NCBI GenBank assembly: GCA_006969385.1
Contig: CP030884.1
Location: forward strand, 2,232,001-2,296,000
Reading direction: 5' to 3'
Length of the DNA: 64,000 nucleotides
Source: Planctomycetaceae bacterium
GTDB lineage: Bacteria; Planctomycetota; Phycisphaerae; UBA1845; UTPLA1
Of the stretch, positions 52,655 through 60,286 are shown piece after piece (within the stretch, counting starts at the first letter, position 1; each line of letters starts with the position of its first letter). The position numbers and the translations under genes are program-made. The notes beneath the pieces are model-generated. The model did not search any database. It saw nothing but the letters and a program-made list of their open reading frames with translations, and had not been told where the DNA came from.

Positions 52655-52939
52655 CTAATAACGAAGGAAGAATTCCCACACGAAATGCCCCAGCGACGCC
52701 ACGCCGACGGCGGCGATGCATATCCACGGAACCAACGCGACCGCGAAATCCATGCCGGTCTCGCGGGCGTAGCGAATGCCGGGAATGGCGGCGCCGACCG
52801 TGAGCAGGTAGAGCACGGTGGTGAGAAGGCCCGGCAGGCCGATGGCCGGGGCGAGAATGGCGAGCGACAGGGCGACGGCACCCACGATAAAGCAGATGTC
52901 GCGGCGCTGGTTAATGGGCATCTCGTCGAGAAAGGACAT
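52655..52939 (-). CDS. Small integral membrane protein
   Basis: This 94-residue protein has three hydrophobic helices (FIVGAVALSLAILAPAIGL, LLTTVLYLLTVGAAIPGI, and FAVALVPWICIAAVGVASLG) after a short polar N-terminus, MSFLDEMPINQRRDI. No family is recognised. AGGA lies about 8 bp before the ATG at 52939; an upstream in-frame start is less well placed. A position next to icd may be accidental. Confidence 0.65.
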   Translation of the reverse strand: MSFLDEMPINQRRDICFIVGAVALSLAILAPAIGLPGLLTTVLYLLTVGAAIPGIRYARETGMDFAVALVPWICIAAVGVASLGHFVWEFFLRY

Positions 52940-53041
52940 CGTCGGTTCCTGTGCGGCGCGGGCACGACGGCACACGTCGTTTCGTCGATGGTATGCTACG
53001 AAGAACCGATTGATTCGGCCAGTGACGGCGGGCCGATTGGC

Positions 53042-54253
53042 TTATCGTCGGCGACGCATCGAGATGCCGGCGGCAACCAATAACATCATCGCCGTCGCGG
53101 GTTCCGGAATCGGCGGGTCGAACGAAACGATCAGCGCGCCGTCGTCATCGAGATAGGCGATGGCCGGATAGGTCGAACCGAAGTCGTCATAGGCGAGGCT
53201 GGGGCGCGCTTCGCCGTTCGACGTGTCGATCATAATCGAATCGTCAACGAGGCTGGTCGCCCAACTCGTGCCGCCGGTGTTGTACGCGAAGAGCAGTTGA
53301 TCGTTGCCGCCGCTGATGCTTTCTTCGAGGGCGATCGATGGCCGACCATCGCTGGGGTCGAATTCCAGATCGATGTCGCCGAATTCGCGATCGTTTCCAC
53401 TGAGGATATTGGTGGTCACCGGGGCCGGGCCGCTGAAATCCCGATAGACCAGGCTCGCCAATCCACCGTCGTCCACCTTGCTATAGGCAACGGCCATGCT
53501 GCCGTCTTGCGGGTTGACTGCGATCGATGCACCGCCAAACGCGTCGCCGCTATCGAGCATGGCGGTCGCCCACGCGCCGCCGAAGCTGGGTTCCGATGCG
53601 ACGAATACTGCTTCGGAGAAGTCGAGCAGGCGCGCCGTAACGATTGCGTGTCGTCGCCCGGCATGATCGATGGTGATATCGAGATCCTGAATCTTGTCGA
53701 CGTTCGCCAAATCAAACAGAAGATTGCTGGTGATGGTTTGCGTTGATGTATTGATGCCGTAAACCGAGCGCTCGTTGGCACCGGCGTAAGCGCCTTGCAG
53801 TTGACCGGCCAAGTCGTGTTTGAAGACTAGCAACCCTTCGTCTCCCATCGCGTTGGATGAGATCAGTTGCGTGGTAGTGCCGCGATTGATATCGATGTTG
53901 AAATTACCGCTGAGGCTTAACCAGCCGACCGACGGGCGCTCGGCGCGATCGAAAGACACACTCGTGGCGGTGCCGATGGCGCTGCCGGTGGAAACGGTGC
54001 GATGGCTCCATAAGCCCAGCGGCGATTGCTCCGAATAATGCACGGTGTTGTTTTGACTGAGCGAATCAATGCGCGACCACGACACGGCCGCGCCGCCATA
54101 GTGATCGAATGCAAGGGTGGGCGAAGAGATGGTCCGCAACGGCAAGGCATTGGTTACCACGGACGGAAACCAAACTGGCGTGCCGTCGATAGCGTGTGCA
54201 AACGACGGGACGAAACCGATTGCGAGCATGGCTATTACCACGAAGCGCTTCAT
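53042..54253 (-). CDS. PEP-CTERM protein with beta-propeller-like body
   Basis: This 403-residue protein has a signal peptide (MKRFVVIAMLAIGFVPSFAHA). The body of repeated segments has the pattern D-x-x-G-x-x-(A/S)-(I/V)-(A/S)-x-x-(D/S), for example LAFDHYGGAAVSWSRID, FDRAERPSVGWLS, VNPQDGSMAVAYSKVD, FDPSDGRPSIALEES and LAYDDFGSTYPAIAYLDDD. It probably folds as a six- or seven-bladed propeller. It ends IPEP-ATAMMLLVAAGISM-RRRR, a PEP-CTERM exosortase signal. The substrate or partner is unknown. A short run of Cs near the start codon resembles the motif at the other PEP-CTERM genes. Confidence 0.86.
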   Translation of the reverse strand: MKRFVVIAMLAIGFVPSFAHAIDGTPVWFPSVVTNALPLRTISSPTLAFDHYGGAAVSWSRIDSLSQNNTVHYSEQSPLGLWSHRTVSTGSAIGTATSVSFDRAERPSVGWLSLSGNFNIDINRGTTTQLISSNAMGDEGLLVFKHDLAGQLQGAYAGANERSVYGINTSTQTITSNLLFDLANVDKIQDLDITIDHAGRRHAIVTARLLDFSEAVFVASEPSFGGAWATAMLDSGDAFGGASIAVNPQDGSMAVAYSKVDDGGLASLVYRDFSGPAPVTTNILSGNDREFGDIDLEFDPSDGRPSIALEESISGGNDQLLFAYNTGGTSWATSLVDDSIMIDTSNGEARPSLAYDDFGSTYPAIAYLDDDGALIVSFDPPIPEPATAMMLLVAAGISMRRRR

Positions 54254-54467
54254 TGCTTTCCCCCATTGTGGCTAAGTTTATGCTGCCAAGAAGGTAGCGA
54301 GGATACGTTCGTGCGGTTTATAGGTCAACGAATCGTGCGGGGGCGCGGCATGAGAAAATGGGCGAGGTTTTGGAACGGGCGTGAGCGGGGCGCGGTGGGC
54401 TCGTATTGTTTACCTGCGGATGTGTTCGATTTGGCGGCCGCATTGGCCCAACCGAAAGGAGACGGTG

Positions 54468-55007
54468 ATGTTTCGATGGAGTTGCTTAGGGCTGGCGGCG
54501 TTGGTGTCAGGTGCGATGCTGTGGATGGTGAATGACGTGCGTCTGGAAATGAAGCAGGCGACGCAGACTGCGAATGAGAACCTGCCGCTCATCCTCGAAC
54601 GCACCAAACGCAGCAGCGAGACCCTGATGGTACTATCCGATGATATTAGACAGTTGCGCAACCTTTCGGGCGCGGCCGATGTGGCACGCGATCAGCAAAT
54701 GACGGCATTTGCCGATCAGGTGTTGGATGCGATTCGCGATTCGGGTGGGCAAATCGGGCTGATGCCGAAGCTGATCGGATCGAAGTTAAAGGATTTGCAA
54801 CCGGCCGAGGAATGGGTCGCCGGCGCGCGAAAGGAAGCGCTTTGGTTGTTGGTTCGCACGAAAACGAAGGACGAGATGCTCGAGAAGCTATGCAAGAACA
54901 TCTACGGTTCGGATTGGTACATTCAAATGAAAGACGCCGAGCCGGAGAAACTGAGCGATTGGATCAACCAAACACTGCAGCTTGAACCGGAAGCGAGCGA
55001 AGATTGA
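54468..55007 (+). CDS. Membrane-anchored coiled-coil hypothetical protein
   Basis: This 179-residue protein has one N-terminal transmembrane helix (LGLAALVSGAMLWMV) followed by a helix with heptad-like pattern (RLEMKQATQTANENLPLILE and RTKRSSETLMVLSDDIRQLR). A globular C-terminal half follows (AEEWVAGARKEALWLL, KNIYGSDWYI). The first part resembles the membrane-proximal coiled coils of MCP- or Mce-type proteins, but no known domain is recognised. AAAGGAG precedes the ATG at 54468. A shared terminator follows at 55021. Confidence 0.75.
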   Translation: MFRWSCLGLAALVSGAMLWMVNDVRLEMKQATQTANENLPLILERTKRSSETLMVLSDDIRQLRNLSGAADVARDQQMTAFADQVLDAIRDSGGQIGLMPKLIGSKLKDLQPAEEWVAGARKEALWLLVRTKTKDEMLEKLCKNIYGSDWYIQMKDAEPEKLSDWINQTLQLEPEASED

Positions 55008-55020
55008 TCCTGAGAAAACG

Positions 55021-55052
55021 AAAAAGCCCGCGTCGATGCGACGCGGGCTTTT
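55021..55052. terminator. Bidirectional terminator between convergent genes
   Basis: AAAAAGCCCGCGTCG and CGACGCGGGCTTTT pair perfectly around a 3-base loop, with T-runs on both strands. It serves the coiled-coil protein gene (plus) and the PEP-CTERM gene (minus). Confidence 0.9.
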
Positions 55053-55082
55053 GTTGTGATTTATCAGGTTTCAGTTTTCGAC

Positions 55083-55835
55083 TTAGCGGCGGCGGCGAAG
55101 CAGCGCGATTGCGCCGGTGCATAATAGCAGGGCCGATGCTGGTTCGGGGATAAACATGATATTGTCCACGGCTTGCGAGCCATCGAATTCAAATTCGAGC
55201 TGCACGACGCTGGCGATATCGAACGTGCCGATATCCGTCGGCGGGGCGACGCTGCTTCCGCCTTCACCCGGTTGTGGCATCATCGAATTTAAATCGAGCG
55301 TACCGTAACCCAAGGCACCCATCGGCGTGCCGGGGTCGCTAATGTCGTACGTCCAATTCATCGGCGCGAAGTATTCGCGCGTGTTGCCGTCTTTGTCCGT
55401 CATCGTGACCGTGACCGGCCCGTTGCCGTTAACGTCGATAATATCGACGGAAATAAGTTCGACCGGATCGATGAAGTCGAAGACCAAGAAGTTATTCTGG
55501 CTGGCGTCATCATTGGGGGTATCGAAGAACAAGCCGTCGGATGTGAACTCGTCATTGCCGGCGTTGCTTTGCAAAATCATCGCGTTGCCGAGACCGACCC
55601 ACAAATCCGGGTCGGCACTGTTGACGCCGGGTGTGGTATCGAAGATCGCAGGGCCGGCATTGGGGCCGGAACTCGATACGGTAAAGATGTTACCGAACTC
55701 GGTGTCGATGATCTGACCGTTACCCAGCGGCGTGACGAAATCGTCTTCGGTGGTGAAGTCGATATTGGCCGCGCTGACACTGCCGGCGACAGCGATGGCG
55801 AGTACATAACTAAAGCATTTGAACAAGCGATTCAC
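55083..55835 (-). CDS. PEP-CTERM sorting-domain exported protein
   Basis: This 250-residue protein has a signal peptide (LFKCFSYVLAIAVAGSVSAA) and a beta-rich body with several Asp/Asn-Gly turns (VDIIDVNGNGPVTVTMTDKDG). It ends in a C-terminal IPEP-ASALLLCTGAIALL-RRRR exosortase signal. The body resembles carbohydrate-binding-like jelly-roll domains of PEP-CTERM proteins, but no catalytic motif is visible. The GTG at 55835 has a G6AA element 7 bp upstream, within the motif TTCCCCCCAAGGA (plus strand, 55841-55853) that also lies upstream of the PEP-CTERM gene at 46643. A TTG at 55850 is an alternative start but overlaps that element. Confidence 0.86.
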   Translation of the reverse strand: MNRLFKCFSYVLAIAVAGSVSAANIDFTTEDDFVTPLGNGQIIDTEFGNIFTVSSSGPNAGPAIFDTTPGVNSADPDLWVGLGNAMILQSNAGNDEFTSDGLFFDTPNDDASQNNFLVFDFIDPVELISVDIIDVNGNGPVTVTMTDKDGNTREYFAPMNWTYDISDPGTPMGALGYGTLDLNSMMPQPGEGGSSVAPPTDIGTFDIASVVQLEFEFDGSQAVDNIMFIPEPASALLLCTGAIALLRRRR

Positions 55836-56108
55836 AGAATTTCCCCCCAAGGATATCTGTTAGGACTCAAATTTCGGTTTGAAGGTTCCCCCCTTCAAGA
55901 CGACTTGGATTATCGGGAATTAGATTCGAAAGTGCAACGGTTTACCGATGGTACTTTTGATGAAAATTCGGTGAAGTTGATGGGAATATGCCCGTTTGGA
56001 TAATCGGAACAGGCGGTCTGTGCGGGTTGTAACGATTACGAAAACGTTATCGGCCTTGAGGGTGCCATGGCAGATCAATCGGCGGGGCGTTATCAATGAG
56101 TGACCTGC

Positions 56109-57701
56109 TTACAGCGGCGGCAGATTGACCAAGCGCACCGATCGAATGGCGTCGGTGCCGCGCAGTTGCGTCAGCGTTTCATCCGACATCTCACCGTCGA
56201 TCTTGCACACCATCAGCGCCGTTTGTTCGCGCCGCGATAGGAACATGTCGGCAATATTGACGCCTTGATTGGCGAGCGTGGTGCCGACTAAACCTATCAC
56301 GCCCGGGCGGTCATCATTAAAGATCATGACGAGGTGACCATCGGGTGTCATTTCCATGCGGTAGCCATCGATGCCAAGCACGCGCAGGCGCTGACCGGAG
56401 AAGGCGGCGCCTTCGATCTCGTGTGACTCGCTGCCGCGCTCAAAGCGCACGCGCACGACATCGGGATAATCCTCGCGCGCCGCGTTGGTCGTCGTGCGCA
56501 AATCGATGCCGCGCTGTTCGGCATAAGCACCGGCATTAACGAGATTGATGCGCTGATCGACGTGCGGATTGAGCATGCCCACCAGCGCTTGCAATGCCAA
56601 TGTGCGGCTGAGATTGTGCAACGGTTCGGCACCGACCGTGGTGACGTCCACGCGGTCGATACCGTCGGCACACCACACGGAGAGCATCGTGGCCATGCGC
56701 GCCGTTAGATCGAGCCAAGCGCGATCGCGATCGGAAAGATCGCGCGGCATGCCTGAGACATTGACCGCGTTACGAATAGTGCCGGTTTGCAGGTAGTCGA
56801 GCATAGCCGCCACCGCGTCGGTGCTGACGGCAGTCTGGGCCTGCCTCGTGGATGCACCCAAGTGCGGCGAAAGCACGGCGTTGCCGCATGCGAGCAGCGG
56901 GCAGCCGGTCGGCGGTTCGTTATCAAACACGTCGAGGGCGGCGCCGGCGAGCTTGCCGTTATTCAACGCTTCGGCCAACGCCGCTTCATTGACGAGACCG
57001 CCGCGGGCGCAGTTCACGATCATGGCGCTGTCGCGCATGAGTGCGATCGTGTCTTTGTTGATCAGATGCTTGGTGTCGTCGGTCATGGCGGCGTGCAGGG
57101 TTAGCACGTCGACTTCCGGCAGCAGCGCTTTGATCTCGCGAATGACGGTTACGCGACCATCCATGGCGGTCTCGGAGCGCAAGAACGGATCGAATGCTAA
57201 GACGCGCATGCCGAATGCCAAGGCCCGCTCGGCCACGGCGCGACCCACGCGCCCGAAGCCGACGATGCCGAGCGTTTTGCCGGCCAATTGTTCGCCAACA
57301 AACGCCTTACGGTTCCACTCGCCACCGCGCACATGGGCGTCGGCAGCGGCGATGCGCCGATGCAGCGCCAGCATCATCGCCATCGTGTGTTCGGCGGTCG
57401 AAAGCGTGTTGGCGTCGGGCGTGTTCATCACTAACACGCCCGCAGCCGTGGCGGCATCGAGATCGACGTTATCGACCCCCACGCCCGCGCGGGCGATCGC
57501 GCGCAGCTTTCCCGGGTTGGCGAGCACTTCGGCGGTCACCTTCACGCCCGAGCGAATGATCATGCCGTCGTAATCACCGACGGCGGCGGCGAGTTCTTCC
57601 GGTGAGAGGCCGGTGCGCACGTCGAAGCCGATCCCCTCGGCGGCTTCGAGCGTGGCGAGGCCTTCGTCGGCCAGTGGGTCCGTAATGAGTATGCGGGTCA
57701 T
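56109..57701 (-). CDS. serA: D-3-phosphoglycerate dehydrogenase, long form with ASB and ACT domains
   Basis: This 530-residue enzyme oxidises 3-phosphoglycerate, the first step of serine synthesis. The substrate and NAD domains show RILITDPLADEG, IARAGVGVDNVD, GKTLGIVGFGRVGRAVAERA, NCARGGLVNE (catalytic Arg), DVFDNEP (Glu) and LSPHLGAST (His). Residues about 320-450 form the allosteric substrate-binding domain. The last 75 residues are an ACT domain (HLVMIFNDDRPGVIGLVGTTLANQGVNI) for serine feedback. Length matches the Mycobacterium/Bacillus type. I start it at the ATG at 57701, which fits family length; an ATG at 57755 is possible and neither has a good ribosome binding site. Confidence 0.92.
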   Translation of the reverse strand: MTRILITDPLADEGLATLEAAEGIGFDVRTGLSPEELAAAVGDYDGMIIRSGVKVTAEVLANPGKLRAIARAGVGVDNVDLDAATAAGVLVMNTPDANTLSTAEHTMAMMLALHRRIAAADAHVRGGEWNRKAFVGEQLAGKTLGIVGFGRVGRAVAERALAFGMRVLAFDPFLRSETAMDGRVTVIREIKALLPEVDVLTLHAAMTDDTKHLINKDTIALMRDSAMIVNCARGGLVNEAALAEALNNGKLAGAALDVFDNEPPTGCPLLACGNAVLSPHLGASTRQAQTAVSTDAVAAMLDYLQTGTIRNAVNVSGMPRDLSDRDRAWLDLTARMATMLSVWCADGIDRVDVTTVGAEPLHNLSRTLALQALVGMLNPHVDQRINLVNAGAYAEQRGIDLRTTTNAAREDYPDVVRVRFERGSESHEIEGAAFSGQRLRVLGIDGYRMEMTPDGHLVMIFNDDRPGVIGLVGTTLANQGVNIADMFLSRREQTALMVCKIDGEMSDETLTQLRGTDAIRSVRLVNLPPL

Positions 57702-57821
57702 GCTGGATTGGAGGGCGTTGGCGTTTGGTGTTTCGAGTTCTGAGGATGGCGACATTTGAATCGAAACCTTACCGCGCGGCGATTGAGTGAGCCAGTAGCG
57801 ACAGCTCTTCCGCCCCTCTCA

Positions 57822-59030
57822 TCAGACCGCTTTGAGTTGTACTTGAATAATCTCTTCGCGGCGTTCGGCGATGGCATCGATCAACGCCCGATTGGGTTTC
57901 TTATCGAGCCGCATGACGGCGACGGCGGCTTTGGACCCCTGATAGATCGTATTGGACATCTCCTGCACGCTGATTTGCGCTTCGCGCAGTTGCGTTAAGA
58001 CGCCCGCTAAGACGCCGACCTTATCGTAGTGCCGCACAACCAATTGGCATTCCGCCGGCGAGGCGGTTTCGATGTTGACGCAGTTCAGCACTTCGCCGGT
58101 TTTGGCATACGTCGATACGACGCGTACGGCTTCGGCGGCGATGGCTTCCTGTGCCTGATCGGTCGAGGCTCCGATATGGTGGGTGCCGTAAATCACGCCG
58201 CCGGCGCTCAGGATTTCGGGCGTGAAGTCGGCTTCGCCCGATGATGGTTCACCGGGATATACGTCGAGCCCGACGCGTAGGTTCTTCTTTTCGATGGCGG
58301 TGGCCAAAGCGGCGTAATCGACGACATCGGCGCGGGCGGTGTTGATCAGATAGGCACCGGGCTTCATGGCATCGAGCGCGGCGGCGTCGATCATGTTCTT
58401 GGTTTCCGGCGCGGCGGCAACGTGTAACGAAAGAATGTCGACCTGCTTGGCCACATCAATCGGGTTGGCGGCATGGATCACACCGAGTTCCTTGGCGCGC
58501 TCGGGCGTGAGCGAGCGACTCCATGCGACGACGGTCATCTCAAATGACTGCGCGCGTTTGATGACGGCGCGGCCGATCTCGCCGGTGCCGAGAACGCCGA
58601 GCGTTTTGCCCTTAATGCCGGGCGCTTTGGAATACTCCTTCTTGGCCCACTTACCGGCGCGCAGGTCGGCGACGTTGTCGGCGATGCGACGATCCAAAGC
58701 GAGAATCAACCCCATCGTGAGTTCGGCTACGGCGAGTGCATTCTTACCCGGGCAGTTGGCCACGGCGATGCCACGCGCCGACGCGGCGGCGACGTCGATC
58801 GTGTTGTAACCCGCGCCGGCGCGCAGAATCAGCGCGAGCGAATCGGCGGCGGCCACCATCTCGGCGGTGACCTTGGTGCTACGCACCACGAGTACGGCGG
58901 GCTGATGATCTTTCAGTGCGCCGGTCAAGGCGTCGTCGGCGAGCGTCGGCTCGAATACGACGTCGCAACCAGCGGCTTTGAGTCCTTGCTGGCCCGAGTC
59001 TTCAAACTTGTCGGCAATGAGCACTTTCAT
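57822..59030 (-). CDS. D-isomer 2-hydroxyacid dehydrogenase with C-terminal ACT-like domain (second PGDH-type enzyme)
   Basis: This 402-residue NAD enzyme is of the phosphoglycerate-dehydrogenase family. Motifs are LRAGAGYNTIDV, GKTLGVLGTGEIGRAVIKRA, INTARADVVD (catalytic Arg), DVYPGEP (Glu) and GTHHIGAST (His). The last 75 residues (CQLVVRHYDKVGVLAGVLTQLREAQIS) resemble an ACT domain, without the extra allosteric domain of the longer enzyme. It lies 120 bp upstream of the long serA on the same strand. It may be a second phosphoglycerate dehydrogenase or act on a related hydroxyacid. The ATG at 59030 begins the conserved MKVLIADKFEDSG. Confidence 0.88.
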   Translation of the reverse strand: MKVLIADKFEDSGQQGLKAAGCDVVFEPTLADDALTGALKDHQPAVLVVRSTKVTAEMVAAADSLALILRAGAGYNTIDVAAASARGIAVANCPGKNALAVAELTMGLILALDRRIADNVADLRAGKWAKKEYSKAPGIKGKTLGVLGTGEIGRAVIKRAQSFEMTVVAWSRSLTPERAKELGVIHAANPIDVAKQVDILSLHVAAAPETKNMIDAAALDAMKPGAYLINTARADVVDYAALATAIEKKNLRVGLDVYPGEPSSGEADFTPEILSAGGVIYGTHHIGASTDQAQEAIAAEAVRVVSTYAKTGEVLNCVNIETASPAECQLVVRHYDKVGVLAGVLTQLREAQISVQEMSNTIYQGSKAAVAVMRLDKKPNRALIDAIAERREEIIQVQLKAV

Positions 59031-59169
59031 GGCAAACCCCTGCGTTTGAAATAGCCGTCGCGGTTGACGGTTGACTTGTCTGGCCGATCATGGTCGCGCT
59101 GCAACGGGTTGCCGTCAACTTCGCGCGACATTGCAATGCGAGAGTCCATCTGCGAAAAGGTGCTACCAC

Positions 59170-59979
59170 ATGTCCACGTCCAACACGCCGCCGGATTTGC
59201 CCGACCCACGTAACGGTTTGCGCGCATTCTTGGTGCTCGATGGGGCGCTGCGGCTGGGGTTGTGGGTGGTCGCGCTCACCGGGGCGCTGGCGACGGTAAG
59301 CGCGCTGGACGGCTGGCCCCAACACGCGCTGTTTGGCGGCGGTTTGTACGAATCGTGGGCGTGGGTGGATAAGTTCGTCTGGGTGATTTTCTTTTTCAAC
59401 GTGTATTACGTTTTGGCGTTGGTCGCGCTGCGCTTGCCGATACCAACCCCGCGCGAAGGAACGTACCGCATCGTGCCGGGCAAGATTCCGCCGGGCGAGT
59501 TGATTAAGGCGATGCTGATCGGCGCGCTGACCAAGGCGCGTTACGAAGTACCGTTTCCCGGATTTCTTGTGCATCACGTTGCCAATTTGCCGGTGCTGAG
59601 CTTTCTGATGAGCCGCATCTTCGGCCCGCGCACGCGTTCGACCAACGTGACCGATCCGCTGTATCTGGATCCGTACGGTATCGAAGTCGGTAAGAACGTC
59701 GTCGTTGGCTACGGCGCGATTATTTCGGCGCATGCCCAGATGCGCGACACGATTGAGATCAAAAAGACGGTGATCGAAGATAATGTACTCATCGGCGGCA
59801 ACGTGATTATCTATCACGGGTGCCGCATCAAGAATGGTGCCGTGTTAATGGGCGGTGCCGTCTTGCGGCCGGGCACAGTCGTGGGTGAAAACGAAGTGTG
59901 GGGCGGTATTCCGGCGAAACACATCAAGACGTTGCCGCCGTATGGTGTGGAAGAGAGTTCTAGACCACTTGACGAATGA
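59170..59979 (+). CDS. Membrane-anchored hexapeptide-repeat acyltransferase-like protein
   Basis: This 269-residue protein has two N-terminal transmembrane helices (FLVLDGALRLGLWVVALTG and FVWVIFFFNVYYVLALVAL). A cytoplasmic linker follows, and a left-handed beta-helix of hexapeptide repeats (about residues 165-250, with IEVGKNVVVGYGAIISAHA and IEDNVLIGGNVIIYHGC). The end VVGENEVWGGIPAKHIK is the usual cap of such acyl- or acetyltransferases. The catalytic His is not certain; His in YHGCRIKN or ISAHAQM are candidates. It may acylate a sugar or lipid precursor. It is divergent from the hydroxyacid dehydrogenase gene. Confidence 0.82.
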   Translation: MSTSNTPPDLPDPRNGLRAFLVLDGALRLGLWVVALTGALATVSALDGWPQHALFGGGLYESWAWVDKFVWVIFFFNVYYVLALVALRLPIPTPREGTYRIVPGKIPPGELIKAMLIGALTKARYEVPFPGFLVHHVANLPVLSFLMSRIFGPRTRSTNVTDPLYLDPYGIEVGKNVVVGYGAIISAHAQMRDTIEIKKTVIEDNVLIGGNVIIYHGCRIKNGAVLMGGAVLRPGTVVGENEVWGGIPAKHIKTLPPYGVEESSRPLDE

Positions 59980-60007
59980 ATGCGGCTATAAACGACTTGT
60001 TTGCATA

Positions 60008-60038
60008 CACCGGCTATTAGCCGTTGCCACAACGCGAC
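60008..60038. repeat. Degenerate REP-like unit
   Basis: CACCGGCTATTAGCCGTTG, then CCACAACGCGACC, is a diverged copy of the palindromic unit and is most like the one at 42252-42282. It lies just after the acyltransferase gene. No coding function is seen. Confidence 0.65.
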
Positions 60039-60194
60039 CGCCGCTCTTTCACGTTCATCGGTCTAATGAGATTCGCGACGTTTATTTCAAAGTAACGTCC
60101 AGCACCAGAGCCGCGCCCGTGAGGAAGCGGTGCGTGTCAAATGACGCGGGATGGTTGATACGCAAATCTCAGCCTAGCCAAACCCGTACGGAAC

Positions 60195-60224
60195 CACCGG
60201 TTGCAAACCGGTGCCACAGCGCGC
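60195..60224. repeat. REP-like palindromic unit, identical to 24410-24439
   Basis: The 19-bp near-palindrome CACCGGTTGCAAACCGGTG is followed by CCACAGCGCGC. All 30 bp match the copy at 24410-24439, 36 kb away. The gap 59980-60286 holds this, the degenerate unit at 60008 and no gene. Confidence 0.85.
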
Positions 60225-60286
60225 CACGGCCAATGCCCCTTTTAGTTACATAGCGTTGCGACCTATGCAATCTAAGGCAAGAGCGC

